64,000 nucleotides of DNA, from contig NZ_FPCG01000001.1 of assembly GCF_900116905.1 (NCBI RefSeq), positions 248,001 through 312,000 on the forward strand. The letters run 5' to 3'. Positions 54,945 to 64,000 of this stretch are shown piece by piece; within the stretch, counting starts at the first letter, position 1; every line of letters begins with the position of its first letter. The notes below the pieces were generated by a model that saw only the letters and a list, made by a program, of their open reading frames with translations, was not told where the DNA came from and ran no database searches. Origin of the DNA: Micrococcus terreus (GTDB lineage Bacteria; Actinomycetota; Actinomycetes; Actinomycetales; Micrococcaceae). The position numbers were made by a program, and so were the translations under genes.

Positions 54945-55895
54945 GTGCGCACCCTGAGACTGCTTCTGTCCCTGCTGCTGGCCGTCGCGGCGGGGCTGCT
55001 GGCCGCGCTGTCCGTGGCCGGAGCACGACTGGACGCCCTGGTCCACACCCCGGAGCCGCTGCAGGAGATCGCCGGGCCGGTGGTGGAGCTGGACTCGGTG
55101 CAGCGGGGACTGCCCCCGGCGGTCAGCGGCGCGGTGCGGGACCAGATCCCGGACCTGCTCCCGGCCCAGTTCGAGGAGGGGATCGTCCAGCTCGTGGAGG
55201 GTGCCGCGGCCGGCCTGTTGAACGACGACCGCTTCACCGAAGCCTGGTCAGACACGCTCGAACAGACCCGCACGGACTGGCTGGTCAAGCTGGACGCCGC
55301 CCGGTCGGACCGCACCCAGACCGGACCCGCTCTGCCCGCGGACGCCGCCACCGTGGAGTTGCAGATCGGACCGATCGCCGACCTGGGGCAGGACCGGATC
55401 GTGGAGGGGCTGCGGCAGATCCCGTTCGGGGAGATGGCCGCAGACGCGGTAGAGGAGAACACCCAGCAGGACTACCGGATCGCCCTGGACCTGAACGTGC
55501 CCGACCCGGAGGTCATCACTCCAGAGCAGGTGGTGTGGCTGGAGGACAACGTCCGGCATTGGCCCTGGCTGGCCGGGGGAGCCGTCCTGACCCTGGTGCT
55601 CAGCCTGCTGCTGGCGCCCGGACGTCAGCGGTTCACCGCCTTGGCCGCAGCCGGCATCTCGGCTGCTGCGACCGGGATCGCCGGCCGGCACGGACTGGAG
55701 TCCGTGGAGGCGGTGGGCACCACCGGTGTGGCCCACGCCGTGGCGGAGGGTCTGATCGCCGGAGTGCGTGAGTATGCCCTGCCGGACACCACGCTGATCA
55801 TCGTGGGCGGAGGGGTGGCCGTGGCCCTCGCGGTGCTCGGGATGCTGATCGGCTCGGCCCGGAGCGGAACCGCCCGGGCGGCCAGCTCGCGTTGA
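54945..55895 (+). CDS. Membrane protein with large extracytoplasmic domain, unknown function
   Basis: The protein is 316 aa from a GTG preceded by GGAGG. An N-terminal helix (LRLLLSLLLAVAAGLLAALS) is followed by about 190 external residues (helical, Gln/Asp-rich), then a helix at WPWLAGGAVLTLVLSLLLAP, a weaker hydrophobic stretch at FTALAAAGISAAATGIAG and a last helix at TTLIIVGGGVAVALAVLGML. The plan resembles hypothetical actinobacterial envelope proteins, but I recognise no named family. Confidence 0.72.
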   Translation: MRTLRLLLSLLLAVAAGLLAALSVAGARLDALVHTPEPLQEIAGPVVELDSVQRGLPPAVSGAVRDQIPDLLPAQFEEGIVQLVEGAAAGLLNDDRFTEAWSDTLEQTRTDWLVKLDAARSDRTQTGPALPADAATVELQIGPIADLGQDRIVEGLRQIPFGEMAADAVEENTQQDYRIALDLNVPDPEVITPEQVVWLEDNVRHWPWLAGGAVLTLVLSLLLAPGRQRFTALAAAGISAAATGIAGRHGLESVEAVGTTGVAHAVAEGLIAGVREYALPDTTLIIVGGGVAVALAVLGMLIGSARSGTARAASSR

Positions 55896-55906
55896 GGTCC
55901 CGCCGG

Positions 55907-55912
55907 TAGCAT
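55907..55912 (+). promoter_or_regulatory. -10 box of ispH
   Basis: TAGCAT ends seven bases before the ATG at 55920 and overlaps an earlier in-frame ATG at 55911, which argues against that earlier start. Confidence 0.5.
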
Positions 55913-55919
55913 GGGGGAC

Positions 55920-57086
55920 ATGTCTGCCGCCCCCTTTGCCTCCGTGACCACCGCACCTGCCGCCGCGCCGGCGGGACCCTCCGTGGGAGCCGCACCTCAA
56001 GGATCGGGCCGGCCGGTCGCCGTCGGGATGCCCCAGGTGCCGCGCACCCGCCGCAGCCGCGAGGAGGTGGAGGCCGCCGCCCCTGTGGCGAAGGAGAAGT
56101 CCGTGCTGCTGGCCGCGCCGCGGGGCTACTGTGCCGGTGTGGACCGCGCCGTGGTGGCCGTGGAGAAGGCCCTGGAGGTGCACGGCGCCCCGGTGTACGT
56201 GCGCAAGGAGATCGTGCACAACCGGCACGTGGTGCAGACGCTGGAGGAGCGCGGCGTGATCTTCGTGCAGGAGCTGGACGAGGTGCCCGAGGGCGCCCTG
56301 ACCGTCTTCTCCGCGCACGGTGTCTCCCCGGCCGTGGTCAACGAAGCCGCCGAACGCAATCTGCAGACCATCGACGCCACCTGCCCGCTGGTCACCAAGG
56401 TGCACCGCGAGGCTGTGCGCTTCGCCAAGCAGGAGAAGCAGATCCTGCTGATCGGGCACGAGGGCCACGAGGAGGTGGAGGGCACCTACGGTGAGGCGCC
56501 CGAGCACACCACCATCATCAACAACCCGGATGAGGCCCGCACGGTTCAGGTGGAGGATCCGGACAACTTGATCTGGCTCTCCCAGACCACCCTGAGCGTG
56601 GACGAGACCCTGGAGATCGTCTCGATCCTGCGCGAGCGGTTCCCCAACCTGCAGGACCCGCCCTCGGATGACATCTGCTACGCCACCTCCAACCGCCAGG
56701 CGGCGATCAAGATGATCTCCCCGCAGTGCGATCTGGTGATCGTGGTCGGTTCGGCCAACTCCTCCAACTCCGTCCGGCTCAAGGAGGTCGCCCTGGAGTA
56801 TGGGGCGGCCCGGGCCGAGCGCGTGGACTTCGCCAACCAGGTGGATGAGTCCTGGTTCGAGGGCGTGGCCACCGTGGGCCTGTCCTCCGGTGCCTCCGTG
56901 CCCGAGGTCCTGGTCCGTGAGGTGTTGGACCTGCTGGCCCAGTACGGGTACGAGACCGTGGACGAGGTGGTCACCGCCGAGGAGGACATCATCTTCTCCC
57001 TGCCCAAGGAGCTGCGCGCTGAGCTCAAGCGCGTGGGCGATCACTCCCGGTCCCTGGGCGGACGCGGGAAGACCGTGAAGGCCTGA
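55920..57086 (+). CDS. ispH: 4-hydroxy-3-methylbut-2-enyl diphosphate reductase
   Basis: The protein is 388 aa: about 60 low-complexity residues, then IspH. The three iron-sulphur cysteines are in [26 protein letters not shown] and [20 protein letters not shown] and [16 protein letters not shown] bind substrate. It reduces HMBPP to IPP and DMAPP, the last step of the MEP isoprenoid pathway. The start at 55920 follows the TAGCAT box. A strong terminator follows. Confidence 0.96.
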   Translation: MSAAPFASVTTAPAAAPAGPSVGAAPQGSGRPVAVGMPQVPRTRRSREEVEAAAPVAKEKSVLLAAPRGYCAGVDRAVVAVEKALEVHGAPVYVRKEIVHNRHVVQTLEERGVIFVQELDEVPEGALTVFSAHGVSPAVVNEAAERNLQTIDATCPLVTKVHREAVRFAKQEKQILLIGHEGHEEVEGTYGEAPEHTTIINNPDEARTVQVEDPDNLIWLSQTTLSVDETLEIVSILRERFPNLQDPPSDDICYATSNRQAAIKMISPQCDLVIVVGSANSSNSVRLKEVALEYGAARAERVDFANQVDESWFEGVATVGLSSGASVPEVLVREVLDLLAQYGYETVDEVVTAEEDIIFSLPKELRAELKRVGDHSRSLGGRGKTVKA

Positions 57087-57110
57087 TCGTCGCCTGACGG
57101 CTGACAGACC

Positions 57111-57149
57111 ACAGAACCCCTGCCCGGTGATCCGGTGCAGGGGTTCTGT
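57111..57149. terminator. Terminator between ispH and DEAD-box helicase gene
   Basis: 13-bp arms ACAGAACCCCTGC / GCAGGGGTTCTGT with a 13-nt loop, between convergent genes. Confidence 0.8.
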
Positions 57150-57184
57150 CTGTTCAGGAGCAGAGGCCGGTGTGCGGTCTCAGG

Positions 57185-58855
57185 TCAGCGCTGAGGGGCC
57201 CGACGACGGCTCCGTCCGGTACGTGCCCGGCCGCCGGTTCCGCTGGCGGAGCCACGCTCCCCACCGTCGCGGCCGCTGCGCTCGCCACGGTGGTCGGTGC
57301 TGCCACGGCCGGTCTCCGAGGTGTAGGCCGGGGCGCCGGCGGAGGAGCCTGCACGGCGGTTGCCGCGGCGGGCTGAGCCCGAGGCGGGTCGCTGGGCATG
57401 CCCGTCTCGGCGGGACGGCGAGGATCCTTCGCCCCGTGCAGGACGCTCGGAGCGCTGACCGCCCAGGCGCGGGGAGGCGCTGGCGGCGGAACCGCCCTGG
57501 CCACCGCGGCCGCGGCCGCGTCCGCCGCGAGACCGGCCACCGGAGCCGCCGGATCGGGCGGAGCCGCCCTGCCCGGACTGGCCGGAGGCGGCCGAGCCTG
57601 ATCCGCTGCCCTGGGAGCCCAGACCGGCGACGGTCTTCTCCACATCGGTGGGGTTCAGGAACGTGCGCTGACCGGGGGCCAGCTGCTCCAGGACCTGACG
57701 GTCGGTGCCGTCGCCGTGCACGGTCGGCTTGATCTTGGCCGCGCGCATCAGCTGGCGCACCTCCTCACGCTGGTCGGAGCCGGCCAGCGTGATCACGGTG
57801 CCGGCCTGACCGGCGCGGGCGGTGCGCCCGGAGCGGTGCAGGTAGGCCTTGTGCTCGGCGGGAGGATCGGCGTGGACCACCAGGGAGATGTTGTCCACGT
57901 GGATGCCGCGGGCGGCGATGTCCGTGGCGACCAGGGTCTCCACGGTGCCGCTGTGGAAGGCGTCCAGGTTGCGGGTACGGGCGTTCTGGCTCAGGTTGCC
58001 GTGCAGCTCCAGGGCGGCCACACCGTTCTGGCGCAGCTTCCGCGCGGCCTTCTTGGCCCCGTACTTGGTGCGGGTGAACACGATGGTCCGTCCCGGGGCG
58101 GCGCACAGATCGGCCAGCGTGGTCATCTTGGCCTCGCCGTCCACGGAGAGCACATGGTGGTCCATGGTGGAGACGGGGGAGACCGCCGAATCGGCCTCGT
58201 GGACCACGGGGTTGCGCAGGTACTTCTTGACCAGCACGCCCACGCCCTCGTCCAGGGTGGCGGAGAAGAGCATCTTCTGGGCGGCCGCGGGGACCTTGTC
58301 CATGATGCGCCGGACCATCGGCAGGAAGCCCATGTCGGCCATGTGATCGGCCTCGTCGATCACCAGGTGATCCACGGAGGAGAGGTCGATGTGTCCCTGT
58401 CCCATCAGGTCCAGCAGGCGGCCGGGGCAGGCCACCAGCACGTCGACGCCGCGCTGCATGGCCTTGACCTGCGGGTTCTGTCCCACACCGCCGAAGATCG
58501 TCAGCGTGGAGAGGCCGGTGGCCTGGGCGAGCGGGGCCATGGAAGCCTCGATCTGGATGGCCAGTTCACGGGTGGGAGCCAGGATCAGCGCGCGCGGCCG
58601 GTTCGGCTGGGGCCGACGTCGGTTCTGTGCATCACTCAGGCGGGCCACGGTGGGCAGCAGGAAGGCGTAGGTCTTGCCCGATCCGGTGCGCCCACGGCCG
58701 AGCACGTCGCGCCCGGCGAGCGAATCGGCCAGTGTGGCGGCCTGGATGGGGGTGGGGGAGGTGATGCCCTGAGGGGCGAGGGCGTCCACGAGGTTCGAGG
58801 GCACGCCGAGGTCAAGGAAGCCGTCGGTGAGGACAGCAGAAGAAGAGGTGGTCAC
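57185..58855 (-). CDS. DEAD-box ATP-dependent RNA helicase
   Basis: The protein is 556 aa from GTG at 58855, after which the Q-motif begins ([19 protein letters not shown], then SPTPIQ). Motif I is [10 protein letters not shown], motif [15 protein letters not shown], motif III FSATL, and motif [12 protein letters not shown]. It remodels RNA, for example in ribosome assembly or cold growth. The last 130 residues are an Arg/Gly/Ser-rich RNA-binding tail. An in-frame ATG at 58918 is possible but adds residues outside the family. Confidence 0.94.
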   Translation of the reverse strand: MTTSSSAVLTDGFLDLGVPSNLVDALAPQGITSPTPIQAATLADSLAGRDVLGRGRTGSGKTYAFLLPTVARLSDAQNRRRPQPNRPRALILAPTRELAIQIEASMAPLAQATGLSTLTIFGGVGQNPQVKAMQRGVDVLVACPGRLLDLMGQGHIDLSSVDHLVIDEADHMADMGFLPMVRRIMDKVPAAAQKMLFSATLDEGVGVLVKKYLRNPVVHEADSAVSPVSTMDHHVLSVDGEAKMTTLADLCAAPGRTIVFTRTKYGAKKAARKLRQNGVAALELHGNLSQNARTRNLDAFHSGTVETLVATDIAARGIHVDNISLVVHADPPAEHKAYLHRSGRTARAGQAGTVITLAGSDQREEVRQLMRAAKIKPTVHGDGTDRQVLEQLAPGQRTFLNPTDVEKTVAGLGSQGSGSGSAASGQSGQGGSARSGGSGGRSRGGRGRGRGGQGGSAASASPRLGGQRSERPARGEGSSPSRRDGHAQRPASGSARRGNRRAGSSAGAPAYTSETGRGSTDHRGERSGRDGGERGSASGTGGRARTGRSRRRAPQR

Positions 58856-59056
58856 TGAGAGGTAAATCCGTCCGGGGAGAAGAAGTCCCGGCCCTGGCAC
58901 AGGCGGCAGCGGCGTCACAAGGGCCGATCATCGCGGTGCTGGCCGGCACCGGGCGGGCAGTTCCCGCGCGGTGGGCTCTGTCCACAGTACGGCATGTCAG
59001 CGGTCCCGCCGTGCAGGGGTGCCCGCGCGGGCGCCGTGGCTGAGCCTGGACGGACA

Positions 59057-59096
59057 GCGAACCCTCGCAGTCCCAGGGGTGGGAGCGGGGGTTCGC
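59057..59096 (-). terminator. Terminator after the rmuC small gene
   Basis: 12-bp arms GCGAACCCTCGC / GCGGGGGTTCGC with one mismatch and a 16-nt loop, 41 bp 3' of the small gene. The 280 bp from 58856 to 59136 otherwise hold only the helicase promoter region. Confidence 0.65.
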
Positions 59097-59136
59097 CGTG
59101 AGGTGAAGCCGGACGGGTGCCGCTCGCAGGACGCGG

Positions 59137-59289
59137 TCAGGCGTTGACGCGGGCGTGCTTCTGGACGTGGGAGACCACGGCGTCTACGTACTGCTCGAGG
59201 AGCTCGCGCAGCGACTCGTCCTGGATGCCCTCAGCGGTGAGTGGCAGCCATTCCGCAGGAGGCCTCCTCGGTGTGATGATGTCCGTCAC
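59137..59289 (-). CDS. Small protein translationally coupled to rmuC, unknown function
   Basis: The protein is 50 aa, starting at a GTG that overlaps the rmuC TGA (GTGA). The sequence is compact and protein-like: VTDIITPRRPPAEWLPLTAE, then a helix ESLRELLEQYVDAVVSHVQK. I do not recognise a family. Coupling suggests co-expression with RmuC. Its reality rests on the overlap, amphipathic helix and following terminator. Confidence 0.6.
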   Translation of the reverse strand: MTDIITPRRPPAEWLPLTAEGIQDESLRELLEQYVDAVVSHVQKHARVNA

Positions 59290-60542
59290 TGCTCCGCTGG
59301 CAGGTCCTGCTCCAGCAGCTCCGCGGCGGAGAGCACCCTTGGTGTGGACTCCACCGGGGACGGGAACTCCAGGCGCTCCTGGACGGCAGGGTCCAGTTCG
59401 CAGATCCGGCGTGCCGAGGGCAGGATCCGGCTCTCCAGGGTGCCCAGCAGGGAGTTGTAGCGCTCCACGGAGGACTTCAGGGAGGACCCCAGCTTGGTCA
59501 GGTGTCCGCCGAGTGTCCCCAGCCGCTGGTAGAGCTGGTGCGCGGTCTCGAACAGGCTCTGGGCATGTTCGGCCAGGGTGTCCTGCCGCCAGGCGTAGGC
59601 GACGGACTTCAGGGTGGCCAGCAGGGAGACCGGAGAGACCAGGGCGACGCTGCGGCTGAAGGCGTGGTCCAGCAGGGTGGGGTCGGTGTCCAGGGCCGCG
59701 GCGAGGATGGACTCGGCCGGCAGGAAGCAGACCACCAGCTCGGGGGAATGCTCCAGAGCCTCCCAATATGACTTGGAGCCCAGGGCGTCCACATGGGCCC
59801 GCAGGGCTCGGGCATGCGCGCTGTGCAGCTCCTCGCGGCGGGCGGCTGCCTCAGCGGAGGGATCCCCGGCCAGCTCGTGGGCCTCCAGCACGGCGGCCAG
59901 CGGTGCCTTGGCGTCCACGGCCAACGACTTGCCGCCGGGGAGTCGGACCACCAGGTCCGGGCGGAGTATCTGGTCCTCGGCGCCTCGGTAGGAGTGCTGC
60001 TCGGAGAAGTCCGTATGGGGGAGCATGCCGGACGCCTCCACCACGCGGCGCAGCTGGACCTCCCCCCAGTGGCCGCGCGCGGTGGTGGACCTCAGGGTGG
60101 CCACGAGGGACTGGGTGTTCACCAACAGGGCGGTGTCCGTCTCCGCAGCGGTCTTGAGCTGCTCGGAGAGCTGTCCGTACTGCTCCACCCGGTCCCGTTC
60201 CAGCAACCCCACCTGCCGCTGCAGCAGCTCCAGCCGCTGGGCCACAGGACTCAGTGCGCGCAGCACCGCCGACTCCTCCTGCTCGCGCTGCTCGGCTCGG
60301 TCCCGGTCCGCCGCCCGTTCGGCCGTCAACACGCGGCTCTCCGACTGCGCCGCGGCCAGCTCCGCTCGGACCTGGGCCAGCTCCTGTCGGGCTTGATCCG
60401 CCTCGGCCCAAGGTCCTCCACCGGTGCCCCGCACCCGCCGCCACACCAGCCACGCGCCCACTGCCGCCCCCAGCACCAGTCCGGCCACCAGGAACGCGAT
60501 CGATATCCAGACCGTCAAGGCCGGATCCACTGAGTTCTCCAT
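59286..60542 (-). CDS. rmuC: DNA recombination protein RmuC
   Basis: The protein is 418 aa. One N-terminal helix (IAFLVAGLVLGAAVGAWLVW), a coiled coil of about 80 residues (QVRAELAAAQSESRVLTAER), then the RmuC nuclease-like domain: RGHWGEVQLRRVVEASGM, PDLVVRLPGGKSLAVDAKAP (PD-(D/E)XK-like core) and VVCFLPAESILAAALD. It is thought to limit DNA rearrangements. The ATG giving MENSVDPAL is chosen because the helix follows it. Confidence 0.92.
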   Translation of the reverse strand: MENSVDPALTVWISIAFLVAGLVLGAAVGAWLVWRRVRGTGGGPWAEADQARQELAQVRAELAAAQSESRVLTAERAADRDRAEQREQEESAVLRALSPVAQRLELLQRQVGLLERDRVEQYGQLSEQLKTAAETDTALLVNTQSLVATLRSTTARGHWGEVQLRRVVEASGMLPHTDFSEQHSYRGAEDQILRPDLVVRLPGGKSLAVDAKAPLAAVLEAHELAGDPSAEAAARREELHSAHARALRAHVDALGSKSYWEALEHSPELVVCFLPAESILAAALDTDPTLLDHAFSRSVALVSPVSLLATLKSVAYAWRQDTLAEHAQSLFETAHQLYQRLGTLGGHLTKLGSSLKSSVERYNSLLGTLESRILPSARRICELDPAVQERLEFPSPVESTPRVLSAAELLEQDLPAEQ

Positions 60543-60599
60543 GCCGACCACCTTGACAGAACCCGCGGACGCGGTAGTGACGCGGCGCGCTTCGGTAGA

Positions 60600-60613
60600 G
60601 TGATCAGCATCAC
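60600..60613 (+). promoter_or_regulatory. Crp/GlxR-type site upstream of transporter
   Basis: GTGA, six bases, TCAC: the core of the TGTGA-N6-TCACA consensus with both outer bases different. It directly follows a TAGAGT hexamer (60596-60601), so binding could repress, or act on a promoter further downstream. Confidence 0.5.
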
Positions 60614-60682
60614 GTGTTGTGGTCCAGAGGGGACGACTGATCCGGCGACGGGCAGACAGTGAGATGCAAAGGATGTGGCACC

Positions 60683-62278
60683 TTGACACAGAGCACGGAC
60701 AGCAATGACCAGGTCGCCCGGTTTGGAGCGCCGGCCTCCACCTGGGACGAGATCGAACAGAAGTCACCCGGGGAGCGCGCCGCACCGGAAAAGCCGAGTC
60801 TGAATCTGAGGCGGTGGATCGGACTGGCCGCAGGACTGGTCATCGCTCTGGTGGTCTTCGCGGTGATGCCCGCGGACGTGGCCCACAATGCCAGGGTGAC
60901 GGCCGCCGTCGCGGTGCTGATGGCCATCTGGTGGATGACCGAGGCGCTGCCCATCCCGGCCACCGCCCTGGTGCCGCTGATCGCCTTCCCCCTGTTGGGC
61001 GAGGAGATCACGATCGATGCGATCGGCGCCTCCTACGGCAACAACATCATCTTCCTGTTCATGGGAGGTTTCATCCTGGCCCTGGCCATGCAGCGGTGGA
61101 ACCTGCACCGGCGTATCGCCCTGGTCACCGTCAGCGCCATGGGCACCAAGCCCGGCGGAGTGGTGGCCGGATTCATGATCGCCACGGGGTTCCTGTCCAT
61201 GTGGGTCTCCAACACGGCCACCGCGGTGATGATGATCCCGATCGGCGTGTCCGTGCTGACCCTGGTGGTCGCCCAGACCTCGGGCCGGATCTCCGAGGAC
61301 GCGGATCCGACCTCCACCGAGGTCAAGGACGAGGTCATCAAGTCCAACTTCGGCACGGCCCTGATACTGGGCATCGCCTACGCTGCCTCCGTCGGCTCGC
61401 TGGGCACCCTGATCGGCACACCTCCGAACACCCTGCTGGCCGGGTACATGTCCGAGACCCACGGGGTGACCATCGGCTTCGGCCAGTGGATGCTGGTGGG
61501 CGTCCCGCTGTCCCTGGTGATGCTGGTGATCGTCTGGTTCCTGCTCACCCGGGTGCTGTTCAAGGCCGAGATCGACGAGATCCCCGGCGGCCGTGAGCTG
61601 ATCCGCTCCGAGAAGGCCAAGCTGGGCCCGATCTCCTCCGGCGAGATCCGCGTGCTGATCATCTTCGTCCTGGCCGCACTGTCCTGGATCTTCATCCCAC
61701 TGTTCTTCAAGGGACTGATCTCGGATGCCGGGATCGCCATGGTGGTGGCGCTGCTGCTGTTCGTCCTGCCGGCCGGTGCAGCCCGAGGGGTGCGCCTGCT
61801 GGACTGGGAATCTGCCGTGAGGCTGCCCTGGGGCGTGCTGCTGCTCTTCGGCGGCGGCCTGGCCCTGTCCTCGCAGTTCGGCTCCTCCGGCCTGGCGGAG
61901 TGGATCGGGGACCAGGTGGCAGGGCTGGCCGGCATCCCGGTCTGGTTGCTGGTGGCCATCTTCGCCACCGCCATCCTGTTCCTGACCGAACTGACCTCCA
62001 ACACTGCCACCGCGGCGACCTTCCTGCCGGTGGCCGGCGGTGTGGCGCTGGGCGTGGGCGTGGACCCCATGCTGCTGGCCATTCCGGTGGCCCTGGCCGC
62101 CACCTGCGCGTTCATGCTGCCGGTGGCCACTCCGCCGAACGCGATCGCCTACGGCTCCGGCTACGTGACGATCGGTCAGATGGTCAAGGGCGGTCTGTAT
62201 CTGAACCTGGTGGGGATCGTGCTGATCAGCCTGGTCACCATGACCCTGGGCGTGTGGGTGTTCGGGCTGGTGTTCTAA
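60683..62278 (+). CDS. SLC13/DASS-family sodium:dicarboxylate or anion symporter
   Basis: The protein is 531 aa from a TTG preceded by AAAGGA; a GTG at 60659 would add eight residues. It has twelve or so helices. The two SNT motifs of the family are at MWVSNTATAVMMIP and ELTSNTATAATFLPVAGG, and the signature near the end is PVATPPNAIAYGSGYV. It should import succinate, malate, citrate or sulphate with Na+. A Crp/GlxR-type site upstream would suit catabolite control. Confidence 0.92.
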   Translation: MTQSTDSNDQVARFGAPASTWDEIEQKSPGERAAPEKPSLNLRRWIGLAAGLVIALVVFAVMPADVAHNARVTAAVAVLMAIWWMTEALPIPATALVPLIAFPLLGEEITIDAIGASYGNNIIFLFMGGFILALAMQRWNLHRRIALVTVSAMGTKPGGVVAGFMIATGFLSMWVSNTATAVMMIPIGVSVLTLVVAQTSGRISEDADPTSTEVKDEVIKSNFGTALILGIAYAASVGSLGTLIGTPPNTLLAGYMSETHGVTIGFGQWMLVGVPLSLVMLVIVWFLLTRVLFKAEIDEIPGGRELIRSEKAKLGPISSGEIRVLIIFVLAALSWIFIPLFFKGLISDAGIAMVVALLLFVLPAGAARGVRLLDWESAVRLPWGVLLLFGGGLALSSQFGSSGLAEWIGDQVAGLAGIPVWLLVAIFATAILFLTELTSNTATAATFLPVAGGVALGVGVDPMLLAIPVALAATCAFMLPVATPPNAIAYGSGYVTIGQMVKGGLYLNLVGIVLISLVTMTLGVWVFGLVF

Positions 62279-62305
62279 CGTCTTGATCGCGCCCGGGTCC
62301 GCGGC

Positions 62306-62923
62306 TCAGAGCCAGCCGCGGTCCCGGGCGGTCAGCGCCGCCTCCGTCCGGTTGGCCGTGTGTGTCTTGGCGATCGCCGAGGAGAGGTGGTTGCGCACGG
62401 TCCCGGCCGAGAGCACCAGCGCGGCGGCGATCTCCCGCACACTCGAGCCGTCCAGGGCCGCCCGCAGCACGTCCTTCTCCCGGTCGGTCAAAGGGTTCGC
62501 CCCGCTCACCAGCGACTCCTGAGCCAGGCTCGGGTCCACCACCCGGCCGCCGGCGTGCACGGTCCGCACCGCCTCGGCCAGCTGCTCAGCGGGAGTGTCC
62601 TTCACCACGAACCCCGCCGCACCGGCCTCCAGAGCCCTCCGCAGGTAGCCCGGCCGCCCGAACGTGGTCACCATCAGACACCGGCACTGCACGCCGGCGT
62701 CCGCCACCGCCTGCTGCACCGCGCGCACCGTCTCGATCCCGTCCATCCCCGGCATCTCGATGTCCAGCAGCGCCACGTCCACCCGGTGCTCCAGGACCGC
62801 CTGGGCCACCCCGGTCCCGTCCTCGAGCTGGGCAACGACGGTCAGATCCGGCTCCAGGTCCAGCAGGGCCGCCAGGGCGCCACGCACCAGGGCCTGGTCA
62901 TCGGCCAGCAGCACCCGGATCAT
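62306..62923 (-). CDS. NarL/LuxR-type response regulator (DesR-like)
   Basis: The protein is 205 aa. The receiver has RVLLADDQALVRGALAALLD, the phospho-Asp in VDVALLDIEMPGMDG, and the Lys of GFVVKDTP; the C-terminal LuxR helix-turn-helix is LTDREKDVLRAALDGSSVRE then AGTVRNHLSSAIAK. The ATG with GAAGGAG upstream is chosen; a GTG at 62983 overlapping the kinase stop is the alternative. Partner of the kinase just upstream. It converges on the transporter gene. Confidence 0.93.
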   Translation of the reverse strand: MIRVLLADDQALVRGALAALLDLEPDLTVVAQLEDGTGVAQAVLEHRVDVALLDIEMPGMDGIETVRAVQQAVADAGVQCRCLMVTTFGRPGYLRRALEAGAAGFVVKDTPAEQLAEAVRTVHAGGRVVDPSLAQESLVSGANPLTDREKDVLRAALDGSSVREIAAALVLSAGTVRNHLSSAIAKTHTANRTEAALTARDRGWL

Positions 62924-62979
62924 CGTCTCCGCTCCTTCAGCCACCTCTGCCCCCTCCTTCCCGACGACGGCCCCTCCAC

Positions 62980-64000
62980 TCACAGCGTCACCTCCACCTG
63001 GGTGCCGGGTCGGCTGCGGTTCCGTCTGCTCGGGCCCGCCGGTCCGCCCGGCCCGATGGTCAGTGTCCCACCGGCCTGCTCCACTCGTTCGCGCATCCCG
63101 CGTAACCCGTTGCCTTCGCGGTCCTGACCCGGCTGGGAGGTGCCCGTTGGCCCGGGAAGGCCGCGGCCGTCGTCGTGCACCACCAGGCGGCCCGGTTCCA
63201 GGGTGACCGTGCAGCGGGAGGCGCCGGCATGCCGGATGAGGTTGGTGACCGCCTCCCGCAGGCACCAAGCGAACAGCGCGCGCTGGCCGGCGGGAATCTG
63301 TTCGGCCGTGTCCAGGGTGGGCAGGTGTGCGCTGATCCCGGCGGCGTCCAGGGCGGTGCGGGTCGAGGCCAGCTGGGCGCCGAGCTCCGGGGTGCGCAGC
63401 CCGCCCACCGTGGAGCGGACCTCAGCCAGGGACTGACGGGTCAGCTCCAGCACCTCCGCCAGCTCCGCCTTGGCGCGTTCGGGGTCGGCGTCCACCAGAC
63501 GCTGGGCCAGCTCGGTCTTGACGGTGACCACGGTGAGTGAATGGCCCAGGACATCGTGCACGTCCCGGGCCAGAGACTCGCGCTGCTGGGCCACAATCAG
63601 CTCCTCCCGCAGCACCCGCGCGCGGTCCTCCTGCGCCATGGAGAGCCGCACGGTGACGATGATCAGCAGTGACGCACCCAGGGCGACGGCAGACCAGAAG
63701 AGGTTCGCCGGGCCAGCCCACCACAGGCCCACGGCTGCGAAGAGGACCACCACGACGGCCGCACCGGTCATCCCCACCCGGACCGGGTGGTTGAACAGCC
63801 ACACGGCGGCGAAGTACGGAGCCGTGGCCAGCACGCCGTAGGACGCGGAGGGAACGGCCAGACCGACCAGCGCGAGTAGGCCCACGCAGTACAGCACGGT
63901 GTTGACCCAGAGCGGGCGACGGAGCAGAGGCTGTGGGCGGATGAAGGCGATGAGGTAGAGCGCGGCGAACCCGGCGAGCCCGGCGAAGCCCAGGACCTTC
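62980..64000 (-). CDS. HisKA_3-type sensor histidine kinase, 5' end outside window
   Basis: At least 340 aa. The frame remains open to the window edge and reads as membrane helices (KVLGFAGLAGFAALYLIAF), so the start lies beyond. Four or more helices, then a coiled region with the phospho-His in SLARDVHDVLGHSLTVVTVK and a C-terminal HATPase with RMRERVEQAGGT-like ending (LRGMRERVEQAGGTLTIGPG). This is DesK/NarX-class architecture, paired with the response regulator gene. The stimulus is unknown. Confidence 0.92.
   Translation of the reverse strand, partial: KVLGFAGLAGFAALYLIAFIRPQPLLRRPLWVNTVLYCVGLLALVGLAVPSASYGVLATAPYFAAVWLFNHPVRVGMTGAAVVVVLFAAVGLWWAGPANLFWSAVALGASLLIIVTVRLSMAQEDRARVLREELIVAQQRESLARDVHDVLGHSLTVVTVKTELAQRLVDADPERAKAELAEVLELTRQSLAEVRSTVGGLRTPELGAQLASTRTALDAAGISAHLPTLDTAEQIPAGQRALFAWCLREAVTNLIRHAGASRCTVTLEPGRLVVHDDGRGLPGPTGTSQPGQDREGNGLRGMRERVEQAGGTLTIGPGGPAGPSRRNRSRPGTQVEVTL

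Noticed and set aside
60553..60580. TTGACA with TAGTGA as the main transporter promoter
   Set aside because: The -35 is perfect but the -10 is poor and the spacer is 16, and it lies inside the possible 5' region of divergent rmuC. It is too weak to report as a feature.

Overview
This 64-kb window is high-GC DNA (about 70% G+C, strongly G/C-biased third positions, frequent GTG starts) from an actinobacterium. Several traits point to Micrococcales, most likely Micrococcaceae (Micrococcus, Kocuria, Citricoccus or Nesterenkonia-like): GuaB plus a GuaB3-type paralogue, a THUMP-like methyltransferase, DUF3817 and DUF4011-type proteins, CIRCE-controlled groES-groEL and many leaderless transcripts. 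The genus is inferred, not proven. I see no prophage, integrase, transposase, CRISPR array, rRNA or tRNA.

Layout. 1-1.4 kb: 3' part of a GH3 N-acetylhexosaminidase. 1.6-4.8 kb: heavy-metal operon (HMA chaperone, P1B ATPase, Crp/Fnr regulator) behind an FNR-type palindrome. 4.9-9.6 kb: THUMP-like methyltransferase, small membrane protein, secreted M28 peptidase, orphan AbiEi-like protein. 9.7-14.1 kb: ferric-siderophore ABC importer behind a DtxR/IdeR box. 14.4-16.7 kb: groES-groEL with two CIRCE elements. 16.8-17.25 kb: a 448-bp segment bounded by long inverted repeats and holding a DUF1990 remnant. 17.3-21.1 kb: BCCT and dicarboxylate transporters. 21.3-34 kb: guanine-nucleotide and respiratory block (guaB, envelope protein, OatA-like acyltransferase, guaB3-type, glpD, surf1, DUF3817, MFS exporter, guaA). 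34-43 kb: a giant helicase-like protein with a variant Walker A and its small partner, SAF protein, FmdB zinc ribbon with its own CIRCE, 5-FTHF cyclo-ligase, RimJ-like acetyltransferase, membrane protein, APH-fold protein. 43-49.6 kb: OmpR-family two-component system with a poly-aspartate protein, TPR protein, NUDIX hydrolase, OpuAC-like lipoprotein. 49.7-60.5 kb: aminotransferase, PPK2, DJ-1, a frameshifted double VOC gene, xseBA, membrane protein, ispH, DEAD-box helicase, rmuC. 60.6-64 kb: a SLC13 transporter and a NarL/DesR-type two-component system whose kinase runs off the window.

Most genes are housekeeping or transport. The unusual material is at DNA level. (1) An exact 10-mer, CCGTCGTCGG on either strand, occurs 17 times, mostly in intergenic DNA and poorly conserved protein tails, read in several codon frames. 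(2) A family of roughly 60-bp 3'-flanking palindromes shows covarying arm sequence. (3) GATGAG direct repeats with an 11-bp period lie upstream of the poly-Asp/two-component operon and also between an envelope protein gene and an OatA-like acyltransferase, suggesting a small envelope regulon. (4) An FNR-like box sits at exactly -41.5 relative to a predicted start of the metal-ATPase operon. (5) A CIRCE element spans the predicted start of an FmdB zinc-ribbon gene. (6) A four-copy GCACTG array lies in the guaB leader. About ten genes have a TANNNT -10 box placed so that transcription would start at, or one base from, the start codon; this is used below to choose starts.
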